Of a stretch of DNA of 64,000 bases, positions 17,360 to 25,485 are shown in pieces. A program made the translations under genes and the position numbers. How positions within the stretch are numbered: the first letter of the stretch is position 1; each line of letters begins with the position of its first letter. The stretch is from Myxococcales bacterium (lineage in GTDB: Bacteria > Myxococcota_A > Polyangia > Polyangiales > Polyangiaceae). The stretch is from the NCBI GenBank assembly GCA_025359105.1, contig JANYHK010000049.1, positions 1-64,000 of the forward strand. The letters are read 5' to 3'. Under the pieces are notes generated by a model. It was not told the DNA's origin and made no database searches. It worked only from the letters and a program-made list of their open reading frames with translations.

Positions 17360-18811
17360 ATGAAGCGCGTTGTTGGCGTCGTTGGGTTGGTGGTTTTGGG
17401 GGCCTGTTCGACGAGCAGCAATGGGAGTGGGAGCTCGAGCGGGAGCTCTGGGGGAACGGACGGCGGCAGTGATGGGTCGGTGGTGGCGGGGAGTTTTGCG
17501 CTCGAGGTGGACTGCAAGGATACGGTCGAGGCCGTGTATGGCGATCCTGGGGTGTTGCCTGCCGAGAAGGGAGCGATCCTCAAGTGCGTCAAGGAGAAGG
17601 ATCTCACCAAGGAGCAGCTCCAGGCCACCGCCAAGGACTACGTCGGCAAGCCGTTCACGAGCGGCGCTCATGTCTACCGGGTGCTCTACCGTACCGAGCG
17701 AGGTGATTCTGCGAACACGCCGGGCTACTCCAGCGCGAGCGTCTACATCCCGGACACCCCGCGCGTGGCCGCGGGTGGGGGCCAGCTGCTTCCGGTGATC
17801 GTCTCGTCGCACGGAACGGCCGGCCAGGCGCCCAACTGCGCGCCGACGAAGAACGAAGGCACGGCGTACATGACGTACCCGATCGTCGGGGCGGGCTTCG
17901 CGGTCATCGCGCCCGATCTCGCGGGGTATTCGAACTACGGCGCGGCGAACAACCCGCCGAGCGGGTACGCGCAGGCCGCGGACGTCGGGAAATCGACGCT
18001 CGACGGCGCGCGCGCGCTGCGCAAGATGTTCCCGGCCAGCGTGAGCGACAAGGTCGTGATCCTCGGCCACTCGCAAGGCGGCGGTACCACCCTCGCCGCG
18101 CTCGCCCTCAGCGACACCTACGGCTCGGGCGGGACGCTCGCCGGCGTCGTCGCGTATGCGCCGCTCTGGCTCAACGAAGCGTCATGGGGCGCGCTCCCGC
18201 TCCTCGCCGACACGTACACGTTCGCCTCGGCGGCGTTCATCAACGCGGTCGACATCTGGTACATCTACACCCACGGGGAGTTGCTCGACGGCCCGGGGCA
18301 TGGCGGCGATCCGTTCGTGGCAAGCAGCCGCGCAGCGATCAAGAGCCTCGTCGACACGAAGTGCGACATCAGCGCCGACCTCCTCGCGCCGCTCGGTAAG
18401 GACATCCGCGACGTGCTGGATCCGGCGTGGCAAACCTCGGTGAAGTCCGACGCCGCGCTCGGGAGCGGCTGCGGCGACGCCCTCTGCAGGAAGTGGCACG
18501 ACCGCTTCGCCGCCGACCGACCGCACCTCACGGGCAACGTGGGCAAGATTCCGATCCTCTTGCCCTATGGCGGCAAGGACACGACCATCCCGGCCGACCG
18601 TATGGCCTGTGTCATCGATCGCCTCGACACCGACAAGGCGAACTACAAGCTCTGCTTCCAGCCGGACGCCGCTCACACGCCGGTCGTGAACGTCACGGCC
18701 GACTACGCGAACGACTGGATCGCGGCGCGCACCCTCGGCGCTGCGGAGCCGCCGCCCTGCCCCGGCGTGTTCCCGAAGCCGGCGTGTGCGACACCGCCCC
18801 CGAACGACTGA
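17360..18811 (+). CDS. secreted lipase-like alpha/beta hydrolase lipoprotein
   Basis: The product has 483 residues. The lipobox VVLGAC gives an anchor Cys at residue 16, followed by a Ser/Gly-rich linker. The body resembles secretory lipases of the fungal LIP type: nucleophile Ser238 in GHSQGG, candidate acid Asp407 in GGKDTTIP and candidate base His439 in DAAHTPV. Extra Cys pairs suggest disulfides. It probably hydrolyses lipids or esters at the cell surface. ATG 17360 has a GGGGAGAGG ribosome site; longer frames upstream lack a signal peptide. Confidence 0.85.
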   Translation: MKRVVGVVGLVVLGACSTSSNGSGSSSGSSGGTDGGSDGSVVAGSFALEVDCKDTVEAVYGDPGVLPAEKGAILKCVKEKDLTKEQLQATAKDYVGKPFTSGAHVYRVLYRTERGDSANTPGYSSASVYIPDTPRVAAGGGQLLPVIVSSHGTAGQAPNCAPTKNEGTAYMTYPIVGAGFAVIAPDLAGYSNYGAANNPPSGYAQAADVGKSTLDGARALRKMFPASVSDKVVILGHSQGGGTTLAALALSDTYGSGGTLAGVVAYAPLWLNEASWGALPLLADTYTFASAAFINAVDIWYIYTHGELLDGPGHGGDPFVASSRAAIKSLVDTKCDISADLLAPLGKDIRDVLDPAWQTSVKSDAALGSGCGDALCRKWHDRFAADRPHLTGNVGKIPILLPYGGKDTTIPADRMACVIDRLDTDKANYKLCFQPDAAHTPVVNVTADYANDWIAARTLGAAEPPPCPGVFPKPACATPPPND

Positions 18812-18850
18812 GCCACGCATTCGCGCCGTCACGAGAAAGTTGCTCAACCC

Positions 18851-18870
18851 GTCGGCGCGCCGACCGTTTT
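18851..18870 (+). terminator. rho-independent terminator
   Basis: GTCGG-CGCG-CCGAC forms a compact hairpin followed by CGTTTT. It lies between the lipase gene and the next kinase gene, whose GTG start is only 9 bases further on, so it could also act as an attenuator of that kinase. Confidence 0.45.
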
Positions 18871-18878
18871 AGGACGGT

Positions 18879-20699
18879 GTGACGGGTGACGAGCAAGACG
18901 CGCTGATCGGTCGGACGATCGCCGGTAAATACACGATCCGCTCGTGCGTGGGGAGTGGTGCGATGGGCGCGGTCTACCTCGCACAACAGCTCGCCCTCGA
19001 CAAACCCATCGCGCTCAAGATCCTGCGGCGCGATCTCGAGGACGACGCGGTCTTCGCGGCGCGCTTCTACGTCGAGGCCAAGGCGGCCTCCAAGCTCGAC
19101 CACCCAAACTCGACGCACGTGCTCGACTTCGGTCGCGAGCCCGACGGGCTCATGTACATCGCCATGGAATACCTCGAGGGGCGCGCGCTCTTCGACGTGC
19201 TGCGCGACGAGTGGCCGGTCGCACAGGAGCGCGCCGTCGACATCGTGATGCAGGCGCTCGCGGCGATCGCCGTGGCGCACGACATCGGCGTCCTTCACAG
19301 GGACCTGAAGCCCGAGAACATCATGATCCTGCCCAACGTCGACGACGAGGGGCGCCTCGGCGACCTGGTGAAGGTCTGCGACTTCGGCATCGCGAAGCTG
19401 AGCGGCGCGCCCCCGGCGCTCACACCCGCCGGAGGGATGCCGAAGATCATCCCTGCCGAGGGCGGGCGCCGCCTCACGGAGGTCGGCAGCATCATGGGCA
19501 CGCCGGCGTACATGTCGCCCGAGCAGGCCAAGGGAGAGAAGGTCGACGCACGCAGCGATCTGTATTCGCTCGGCGTCATCTTGTACGAGCTGCTCACCGG
19601 CCAGCCCCCTTTCGACGACGAGATTCCGGCGAAGCTCGCCTACAAGCACGTCACCGAGACGCCGCTGTCGCCCGCCGAGGTCAACCCGGACATCGCACCC
19701 GAGCTCGCCGACGTTTGCCTGCGAGCGCTCCGCAAGGATCCGGCGGAGCGCTTTGCCACCGCCCGAGACATGCGCGCCGAGCTGCGCGCCGCCCTCGCGC
19801 AGGCGCGGAGCCGGACGAGCAGCTCTCCGTGGGCGCTGGCGCACGGCAGCAGGGCGGACGTGCCGCGCTCTTCGGCCTCGACGCCCACGATGTCCCTGCC
19901 GGCGCCGCGCGCGGCAGAGACGAAGCCGGGGCTCGCGCACTCACTCACCCGCTGGCTCGCGATCGGCGCGGCCGCTTGCATGGTCCTGGGGGGCGCAGCG
20001 GTCACGGCACGGACACGTAGCCCGCCAGCACGGGCGGCGGCCCCCGCTCTTCCGGCGGGCTCGCCCGCCGAGCCCATCGCGCCGGAAGCGCCCCGAGCGA
20101 CCGCGCCGCCGCCGCCCGCCGCGGTCATCCCGGCCGATCCTCACCCCGACCCGACGACGACGACGACCGCCACGGCGAGGGCCACCAAGCGCCGTCACGA
20201 CACCCCGGACGCCGCCGCCACGGCGACGACCTTGGCAACCGCGATCGCCAACCCCGAGCCTACCGCCGACACGCCGACGCCGACGCCGACGCCGACTCCG
20301 ACTCCGACTCCGACTCCGACTCCGACGCCGACTCCGACGCCGACTCCGACTCCGACTCCGACTCCGGCCGCCCCCTTCGATCCCTCCCACGCCCGCGCGA
20401 CGATCGGCGCGATCACCACCGATCGCGTGACCCCTCGCGACGTCAACGCGCTCATCGGGCGCGTCGACATGAAGCGCTGTTACGTGGCATCCGTCGCCCG
20501 CGGCGAGCCGGAATCGCCCGGCACGATCACGCTGACGCTCGACGCCGACGACATGCGAATCGTCCACACCTACGCCGGCGGCGCCACCCACTCACCATCG
20601 CTACGTCGATGCCTCGAGTCCGCGTTCCTCGGAGGACGCGTCCCCAGCGCCGACACCGGCACCGGCACCGCCCGCGTAGACCTAGACTTTCGACCTTGA
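18879..20699 (+). CDS. membrane Ser/Thr kinase with PT-repeat linker and AgmX-like domain
   Basis: The protein has 606 residues. The kinase domain is about 17-310 (GSGAMG, Lys47, HRDLKPEN with Asp142, DFG with Asp168, GTPAYMSPE). A transmembrane helix spans about 358-376. The periplasmic part has a Pro/Ala/Thr-rich region, a run of 16 Thr-Pro pairs (465-496), and a C-terminal domain (about 500-606) with two Cys about 40 residues apart and alternating strands ending VDLDF. That resembles the AgmX/PglI C-terminal domain of myxobacterial motility proteins. GTG start. The Thr-Pro rod could span peptidoglycan and hold the terminal domain near the outer membrane. Confidence 0.88.
   Translation: MTGDEQDALIGRTIAGKYTIRSCVGSGAMGAVYLAQQLALDKPIALKILRRDLEDDAVFAARFYVEAKAASKLDHPNSTHVLDFGREPDGLMYIAMEYLEGRALFDVLRDEWPVAQERAVDIVMQALAAIAVAHDIGVLHRDLKPENIMILPNVDDEGRLGDLVKVCDFGIAKLSGAPPALTPAGGMPKIIPAEGGRRLTEVGSIMGTPAYMSPEQAKGEKVDARSDLYSLGVILYELLTGQPPFDDEIPAKLAYKHVTETPLSPAEVNPDIAPELADVCLRALRKDPAERFATARDMRAELRAALAQARSRTSSSPWALAHGSRADVPRSSASTPTMSLPAPRAAETKPGLAHSLTRWLAIGAAACMVLGGAAVTARTRSPPARAAAPALPAGSPAEPIAPEAPRATAPPPPAAVIPADPHPDPTTTTTATARATKRRHDTPDAAATATTLATAIANPEPTADTPTPTPTPTPTPTPTPTPTPTPTPTPTPTPTPAAPFDPSHARATIGAITTDRVTPRDVNALIGRVDMKRCYVASVARGEPESPGTITLTLDADDMRIVHTYAGGATHSPSLRRCLESAFLGGRVPSADTGTGTARVDLDFRP
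20271..20366 (+). repeat. ACGCCG/ACTCCG hexanucleotide repeat (16 units)
   Basis: Sixteen tandem six-base units encode (Thr-Pro)16 in the kinase at 18879. The unit CCGACT is the same, on this strand, as in the intergenic repeat at 26951-27048. Unit gain or loss keeps the reading frame and would only change linker length. Confidence 0.95.
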
Positions 20700-20883
20700 T
20701 CGAAACGCGAGCGTGTAAACGCCTCGCCGGTCCTCCACCCCATCGTTTCTCCACGCGATAGGAGTGTGGTGGTTTTCGTCGAAACCAAGCGATGGCTGCT
20801 GCGGGGCGAGGAGCCGTACTTCCTGTACGGTGACGACCCCCGCCGCGGCCAGCGCGCAGGGATCGGCGAAAAACACCGCGCTC

Positions 20884-21438
20884 CTAAGCTGCTTGGCGGC
20901 GGCGGAGCTGGACGCGCATGAGATCGAAGCTCGGAGCGTCGAGCCCGCGCGCGCGGCGGAGCAAGAACAGGGCGTGATGAATCTCCGTCTCGTCCGGTGT
21001 GCTCGTCGACCCCTCCAGGCGGTTTCGATCGCGCGCGAGGTTGTCCGCGGCGGTGAGCTCGTCACCATCTGCGTTGTCGAGGTAGGCGAGGGCCTCCTCG
21101 AGCGAAACCGTCGCCAAGCTCCTGAGAACGGGATATCTCGCCATCCAGTCACCTCGCTCGTGAGTCACGAAACAAGACAAAGCCACCTTTGCAAGAGCGA
21201 CGCCGCTACCTGCATCTGCAACGTTAACCACGCGCTCCTGCGCCCGCGACCTCAGCCCAAGGGCAAGCGGCCGCATTTTTTGAAAAAGCGTGTCGACATA
21301 GTAGTCGAGCTGTACCGCAGGCGACGCGGACAGGACCGTCGGCCGGCTAGCAGGGCCCAGGCCGTTGACGGCTGCCAGGCGATTGGCGCGGGCCACCCGC
21401 AAAAACTCCACGCCGCAGAGCCGTGACGGGGAAAGCAT
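20884..21438 (-). CDS. hypothetical protein
   Basis: A 184-residue protein that I do not recognise. The sequence reads as mostly helical, with an acidic middle (ALAYLDNADGDEL) and a basic C terminus. No signal peptide or membrane helix. Codon bias fits coding but is weaker than that of the neighbours. ATG 21438 is the first Met inside the region that looks coding; upstream residues are low-complexity. The local base composition is also less GC-rich, so a recently acquired or non-functional gene cannot be excluded. It diverges from the TetR gene. Confidence 0.45.
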   Translation of the reverse strand: MLSPSRLCGVEFLRVARANRLAAVNGLGPASRPTVLSASPAVQLDYYVDTLFQKMRPLALGLRSRAQERVVNVADAGSGVALAKVALSCFVTHERGDWMARYPVLRSLATVSLEEALAYLDNADGDELTAADNLARDRNRLEGSTSTPDETEIHHALFLLRRARGLDAPSFDLMRVQLRRRQAA

Positions 21439-21800
21439 TCGAACGCGAGGCGGGCTCGGGAGCCCGGCGAGATGCCGGCGGTTGATGAACTTCGGGGGCC
21501 CGAGGGGGACTGTACGGCCCCTGGCCGCCCCCTCCACGCTGCGTCGCCCCCCTCGTACTGCGCCCCGTTCGCCTTCGGCTTCCGGCATCGCCCCTCGCCG
21601 CTGTATCAAATTTGCGGGAAATTTGGCGTTCTCGGGAATGGTCGTAGTGCTTCCCCGAGCTTCACTTCGATAAACCTAGCGCGCAAGAGGCACGGTTCCA
21701 AACTTTTTGTTCACGATAGGTGCGACACGGGCGCACGTCCCGACGCGCATGAACGGGCAAATCCTTTTCGGCGAACGGCGGTTGCTATAAGTCACGAGCC
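21439..21800. other. 362-base intergenic region without a gene
   Basis: This divergent regulatory region lies between the hypothetical gene and the TetR gene. It is the least GC-rich stretch nearby. It contains the AAATTT palindrome at 21607-21625 and a TATAAG box at 21786-21791, only 10 bases before the TetR TTG. No RNA gene or convincing small ORF seen. Confidence 0.6.
21607..21625. promoter_or_regulatory. palindromic candidate operator for the TetR regulator
   Basis: CAAATTT and AAATTTG form a perfect 7-bp inverted repeat with a 5-base centre (GCGGG), 19 bases overall. That size suits a TetR dimer site. It lies midway between the two divergent genes. AT-rich palindromes are rare in this GC-rich window. 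The assignment is inference. Confidence 0.4.
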
Positions 21801-22445
21801 TTGAAGACGCGCGCGAATCGAACGGGACGCACCAAGCCCAAGCTCACGCCAGTCCCACGCGACAAGGAAGCGACGCGCGACGCCCTCATCGCCGCCGGCA
21901 TGGAGCTCTTCGCCAAGGACGGGCTCGACGGACCGAGCCTCGACGAGATCTCCGCGCACGCGGGCTTCACGCGCGGCGCGTTCTACGTGCACTTCGCGGA
22001 TCGCGACGATTTCCTCGCCGCCGTGATGGATCACGTGGGCCAAGAGATCGTGGACGAGCTCCTCGTCGCGGGCGGTGGGGCGGGCGGGCTCGTCGGCGCG
22101 ATGCAGCGCTTCGTCGCTGCGAGCGCGTCGGGCAAGTATCCGCTGATGCCGGCCGGCGGCATCAGGCCGCATCAGCTGCTCGAGGCGTGCGCGCGTTCGA
22201 AGCCGCTGCGCGAGCGCTACCTGAGGCTCGTCGACATGAGCGTGGCGCGCATCCGCGAGCTCGTGCAGCAAGGCCAAACGGATGGGGTGGTGCGGACCGA
22301 CGTCGAGCCGGCCAGCACGGCGACCATGGTCATCGCGCTCGTCGTGGGCCTGCAGACGCTGGCCGATCTCGGCGTGCCCGTCGCGCTCGGGCCGCTCGCG
22401 GCGGACATGCTCCGGCTCATGTCGAGGCCGAGCGGCGCGCGGTAA
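21801..22445 (+). CDS. TetR/AcrR family transcriptional regulator
   Basis: The protein has 214 residues. The N-terminal helix-turn-helix domain (about 24-72) shows the family pattern: RDALIAAGMELFAKDG, then ISAHAGFTRGAFYVHFADRDDFL. The rest is a helical ligand-binding domain whose effector is not predictable. A TTG start is used because no ATG or GTG precedes the DNA-binding domain. A TATAAG box 10 bases upstream would make the transcript nearly leaderless. No pump or enzyme is adjacent; probable targets are itself and the divergent gene. Confidence 0.88.
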   Translation: MKTRANRTGRTKPKLTPVPRDKEATRDALIAAGMELFAKDGLDGPSLDEISAHAGFTRGAFYVHFADRDDFLAAVMDHVGQEIVDELLVAGGGAGGLVGAMQRFVAASASGKYPLMPAGGIRPHQLLEACARSKPLRERYLRLVDMSVARIRELVQQGQTDGVVRTDVEPASTATMVIALVVGLQTLADLGVPVALGPLAADMLRLMSRPSGAR

Positions 22446-22464
22446 GAGCGCCGGGCGAGCAGCG

Positions 22465-23253
22465 TCAGAGCATGACGCGCACGACGTCGAGCCCCGTCAC
22501 GATGCCGACGAGCTCGCGCTTGTCGACGGCGAGGATCCTTCGCGCGTGCATCTGGATCGAGTAGCCGGCGACCCGGTAGAGCGGCGTCGCGACGTCGAGG
22601 CAGATGGTCTCGTAGCTCATGAGGCGCTCGACCGGCATCTGCCGCAAGTTCGGCGGGAGGGCGCGCGTCGCCATCGCCTCCTTCTGGGTGAAGACGCCGA
22701 TCGGCCAGCGGCCGTCGACGACGACGAGGCCGCGTACGTTGGCGTCGTCGAGCTCGCGGATCGCCTCGTCGGCGGTGACGCCCATTTCGATCGTCGAGAC
22801 CGGCGCGCTCATGATCTGCGCGAGCGGCGTCGCCACCCGCTCCTCTAGCACCGCACGCATCGCGTCGCGCGTCGTCACGACGCCGACCGGACCACCTTCC
22901 CGCAGGACGACCACGCGGTGGATGTGCCCGTGGACCATGGCCATGGCCGCCAACACGAGCGGGGCGTCCTCGTCGACGGTCACCACCTGGCGGCGCATGA
23001 GATCCGCGGCGAGCTTCGGCGGCGGTGTCACACGCGTCACGTTCCCCGGCGCAGCGAGCTCGACGCGCGCCTCGCGCAGCAGGTCGGTCGTCGAGACGAT
23101 GCCGTGCAGCACGCCGTCGTCGATCACCGGGACCGCGGAGATGTCGCGCTCGTCGAAGATGCGCTGCACCTCGCCGAGCGGCATGCTCGACGTCACGGAG
23201 ATCAGGGATTTGCTTACGAACTCGCGGACCGGCCGATTCCAGGCGGGGCTCAT
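22465..23253 (-). CDS. four-CBS-domain protein
   Basis: The product has 262 residues made entirely of four CBS motifs in two Bateman modules. The repeated pattern is visible as ISAVPVIDDGVLHGIVSTTDLL, VHRVVVLRE-like GVVTTRDAM, RGLVVVDGRWPIGVFTQKEA and RILAVDKRELVGIVTGLDVV. CBS pairs bind adenine nucleotides or S-adenosylmethionine. With no fused output domain, it may regulate a partner protein. It is convergent with the TetR gene, 19 bases apart. Confidence 0.9.
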   Translation of the reverse strand: MSPAWNRPVREFVSKSLISVTSSMPLGEVQRIFDERDISAVPVIDDGVLHGIVSTTDLLREARVELAAPGNVTRVTPPPKLAADLMRRQVVTVDEDAPLVLAAMAMVHGHIHRVVVLREGGPVGVVTTRDAMRAVLEERVATPLAQIMSAPVSTIEMGVTADEAIRELDDANVRGLVVVDGRWPIGVFTQKEAMATRALPPNLRQMPVERLMSYETICLDVATPLYRVAGYSIQMHARRILAVDKRELVGIVTGLDVVRVML

Positions 23254-23340
23254 AGCGGAAGCCTCAGCAAGCGGCGTGCCCGCGCAACTCCAGCCGATCA
23301 GGCGCCCTCGAGGCCGCTGCCCCGCAGAAGCTGCGCGCGC

Positions 23341-23354
23341 GACGCAAAAGCGTC
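23341..23354 (-). terminator. hairpin after the toroid-protein gene
   Basis: GACGC-AAAA-GCGTC lies directly after the stop codon of the minus-strand gene ending at 23360. There is no T-run beyond the loop, so termination is only suggested. Confidence 0.3.
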
Positions 23355-23359
23355 GGGGC

Positions 23360-24982
23360 CTACGGTTCGAGCCAACGCAGCATCGCGCTGCCCGCGTGCT
23401 GCGCGTAGTCGATGCGGAGCTGCCAGTCGACCTCGCTCCCCGGCATGGCGCCGGCGACCGCCTGGGGATCGGCGAACAGGTGCGTGACGCCCGGCCTGAG
23501 CTGCTGGCGGACGAGGAGCGCGAGTGAGCTGCGGAGCTGGCGATCGAGCGCCGCGACCTCGTCGGCCGAGCCGTGGGCCGCGACGAGCGCGTGGCGTGTG
23601 GCGAGGCCTGCTTCGCAGCGGCTCGCGACCGGCGTGAGCCGCGGCGTCACCACGGGACCGACGCCGAACGCGCCGGCGGCGTCGAACGGCGTCTCGTCCG
23701 GCCCGTACTGCATGCGCCGGCCGTACGCGTGCCAGCGCACGCAGAAATCGAGGGCGTCGGGGCTCGGCGCGCGGTCCCAAAGGTCACTCATGGCCTGGCA
23801 CGTCCAGTGCTCTTCGCCGAAATAGTAACGGGAGCCGAAGAAGCTCCACGCGGGCCCGACGAGGTGCGCGACCAGCCGACGCGACGCCTCGAGGTCCGCC
23901 GGGTCGTGGGTGATACGGTGCGCGCGAGAGAGTGCGAGCGCCGCCTCGCCGGAAAAGTAGAGGTACTGGACGTCGATCGGGTGGTGCGCGCCGCGCTCGT
24001 ACAGATGCATCATCTCGCCGTCGGGGCGCTGCTGCCCGCGCAGGAAGCGCGCGAGCTCGGCGACGTTGGGCGCGAACGTCGGGTCGAGGCCCGTCTGCAC
24101 GATCTCGGCGAACGCGATGAGCGCGAGCGACGAAGACCCGATCTCCACCTGCGCGTCGTCGCCGATGCACCGCGCTTCGCCGCACGAGACCATCGCCGTG
24201 TCGCGGAGGAGCCACGCCGCGCGGAGGGCCGCGATGCCGATCTCCGGCTCGCCCGAGGCGTGGGCTGCTTGCGCCAGGAAGTACGTCGCGCCCGCGTGCC
24301 TGGGCCAATCGTAGCCGCCGAGGTCCTTGTTCGTCGTCGCGTCGACGGAGTAGCGGAGGTGGCCGTCGGCCGTGACGCCGCGCGCCAGGTAGCGCGCCGC
24401 CGCGATCGCGGATTCCTTCACGACCGCAGGCGTGAGGCTGTCGGCCGTCACGAGGGTGTTCGGTGAGGGCGACGCGTCGAGCATCCGCTCCATGCGGACT
24501 CGCACGAACGCGGCGCGACCCCGCACCTCGGCCTCGCTGGCGCCCAGACGTTCGGCGAGGAGCGCGACGACGATGTCCGTCTTCACCCCGATCGCGAGGC
24601 CGAGCTCGGCGATCGCTGCGCCGTGGTCATAGGCCTGGCGCGCGAGCAGATCGTCGGGCGTGACGTACACGGTCCGTCCGTCGAGCGTGGCGCGCACGCC
24701 GTCGTGCCCCGGCACGAGCGAGATGGCGAAGGCGAGCTCGGGATCGACGAGCATGGAGCCTTCGCCGGTCACCGTCTCGTTCACGATCGCGCCCGCCGTC
24801 ACCACCGGGGGCGGCAGCGGGGTCACCGACCGGGCGACGAGCACGCCGTCCTTCCACACGCTGGTGACCGTGACCTCGGACACCGGCGCGTGGAGCCGGA
24901 CCGACGCGTGCACGAGGACGCACGCGACGCCGAGGAACGACGCGTACACAGCGAGAACGAGCGCGAGCGCGCGCGGAGTCAT
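23360..24982 (-). CDS. exported protein with alpha/alpha-toroid-like repeats
   Basis: The product has 540 residues. An N-terminal signal anchor (about 4-25) is followed by a domain of about 150 residues and then repeated helical-hairpin patterns (ARYLARGV..., GATYFLAQAAHASGEPEIG, LALIAFAEIVQTG, LARFLRGQQRPDGEM, SGEAALALSRAHRIT). These recall six-hairpin glycosidase or lyase toroids. I see no diagnostic catalytic motif. It follows the small membrane protein with a 4-base ATGA overlap, and the MBOAT gene lies upstream, so a role in surface glycan handling is inferred. Confidence 0.65.
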   Translation of the reverse strand: MTPRALALVLAVYASFLGVACVLVHASVRLHAPVSEVTVTSVWKDGVLVARSVTPLPPPVVTAGAIVNETVTGEGSMLVDPELAFAISLVPGHDGVRATLDGRTVYVTPDDLLARQAYDHGAAIAELGLAIGVKTDIVVALLAERLGASEAEVRGRAAFVRVRMERMLDASPSPNTLVTADSLTPAVVKESAIAAARYLARGVTADGHLRYSVDATTNKDLGGYDWPRHAGATYFLAQAAHASGEPEIGIAALRAAWLLRDTAMVSCGEARCIGDDAQVEIGSSSLALIAFAEIVQTGLDPTFAPNVAELARFLRGQQRPDGEMMHLYERGAHHPIDVQYLYFSGEAALALSRAHRITHDPADLEASRRLVAHLVGPAWSFFGSRYYFGEEHWTCQAMSDLWDRAPSPDALDFCVRWHAYGRRMQYGPDETPFDAAGAFGVGPVVTPRLTPVASRCEAGLATRHALVAAHGSADEVAALDRQLRSSLALLVRQQLRPGVTHLFADPQAVAGAMPGSEVDWQLRIDYAQHAGSAMLRWLEP

Positions 24983-25377
24983 CGCCGGCCGGGCCGGCCC
25001 AGCCATAGCAGCTGCGACGCCGGGAGCGCGACGAGGTACGGCAGCGCGAGCGCCGCCACGAGGGCGAGGATGACCGCTCCTCCCTTGCCCACCGGCCCGT
25101 AGATTCCAGCGAGGTAGCTCGCGGTCAGGGCGAGCGTCGCCACGAGCCCGAGCCCGAGCGCGAGCACGATCATCGACGTCACCCGCGCGACCCGCGGCGC
25201 CCAGGGCTTGCCGAGCATGAGCCCGACCCCCGACACCGCGAGCAGGGCGATCACCGCCGCGGCGCAGCCGTCGATGGCCCAGGCGCGCGACGGAAGGCCA
25301 CGAAAGACCCCGATCGCGACAAGGCTCGCCGCGACCAGGTCCAAGAATCCGAACGCGAGCCGTCCCCGAACGCTCAT
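24979..25377 (-). CDS. small four-helix membrane protein
   Basis: The product has 132 residues with four predicted transmembrane helices (about 9-25, 35-54, 65-88 and 100-122). Its TGA overlaps the ATG of the toroid-like protein, so the two are translationally coupled. No family recognised. Confidence 0.7.
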   Translation of the reverse strand: MSVRGRLAFGFLDLVAASLVAIGVFRGLPSRAWAIDGCAAAVIALLAVSGVGLMLGKPWAPRVARVTSMIVLALGLGLVATLALTASYLAGIYGPVGKGGAVILALVAALALPYLVALPASQLLWLGRPGRR

Positions 25378-25391
25378 GGGGGCAAGGTATC

Positions 25392-25431
25392 ACCATGGCA
25401 ACCGTCCTTTGGACGGAACGGTTGCCATGGT
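25392..25431. repeat. nested perfect palindrome, 40 bases
   Basis: The 14-base arms ACCATGGCAACCGT and ACGGTTGCCATGGT are perfectly complementary. The region between and overlapping them can form a second, competing hairpin (CCGTCC-TTT-GGACGG). The two folds cannot coexist fully. It lies 15 bases upstream of the small membrane protein start and downstream of the MBOAT stop on the minus strand. It could be a terminator, an operator or an mRNA switch. Confidence 0.7.
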
Positions 25432-25450
25432 CCTTCTCGTGGGTCGCTGC

Positions 25451-25479
25451 CGTCGTTTGCCCGTTCCGGTCAAACGACG
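25451..25479. repeat. inverted repeat after the MBOAT gene
   Basis: CGTCGTTTG and CAAACGACG form a perfect 9-bp inverted repeat with an 11-base centre, 7 bases after the MBOAT stop on the minus strand. No T-run follows, so it may stabilise the mRNA end rather than terminate. Confidence 0.55.
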
Positions 25480-25485
25480 TTCGCT

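Noticed and set aside
20271-20366. CRISPR-like tandem repeats.
   Set aside because: Six-base units without spacers, in frame inside a kinase gene; a microsatellite, not a CRISPR array. The same holds for 26951-27048.
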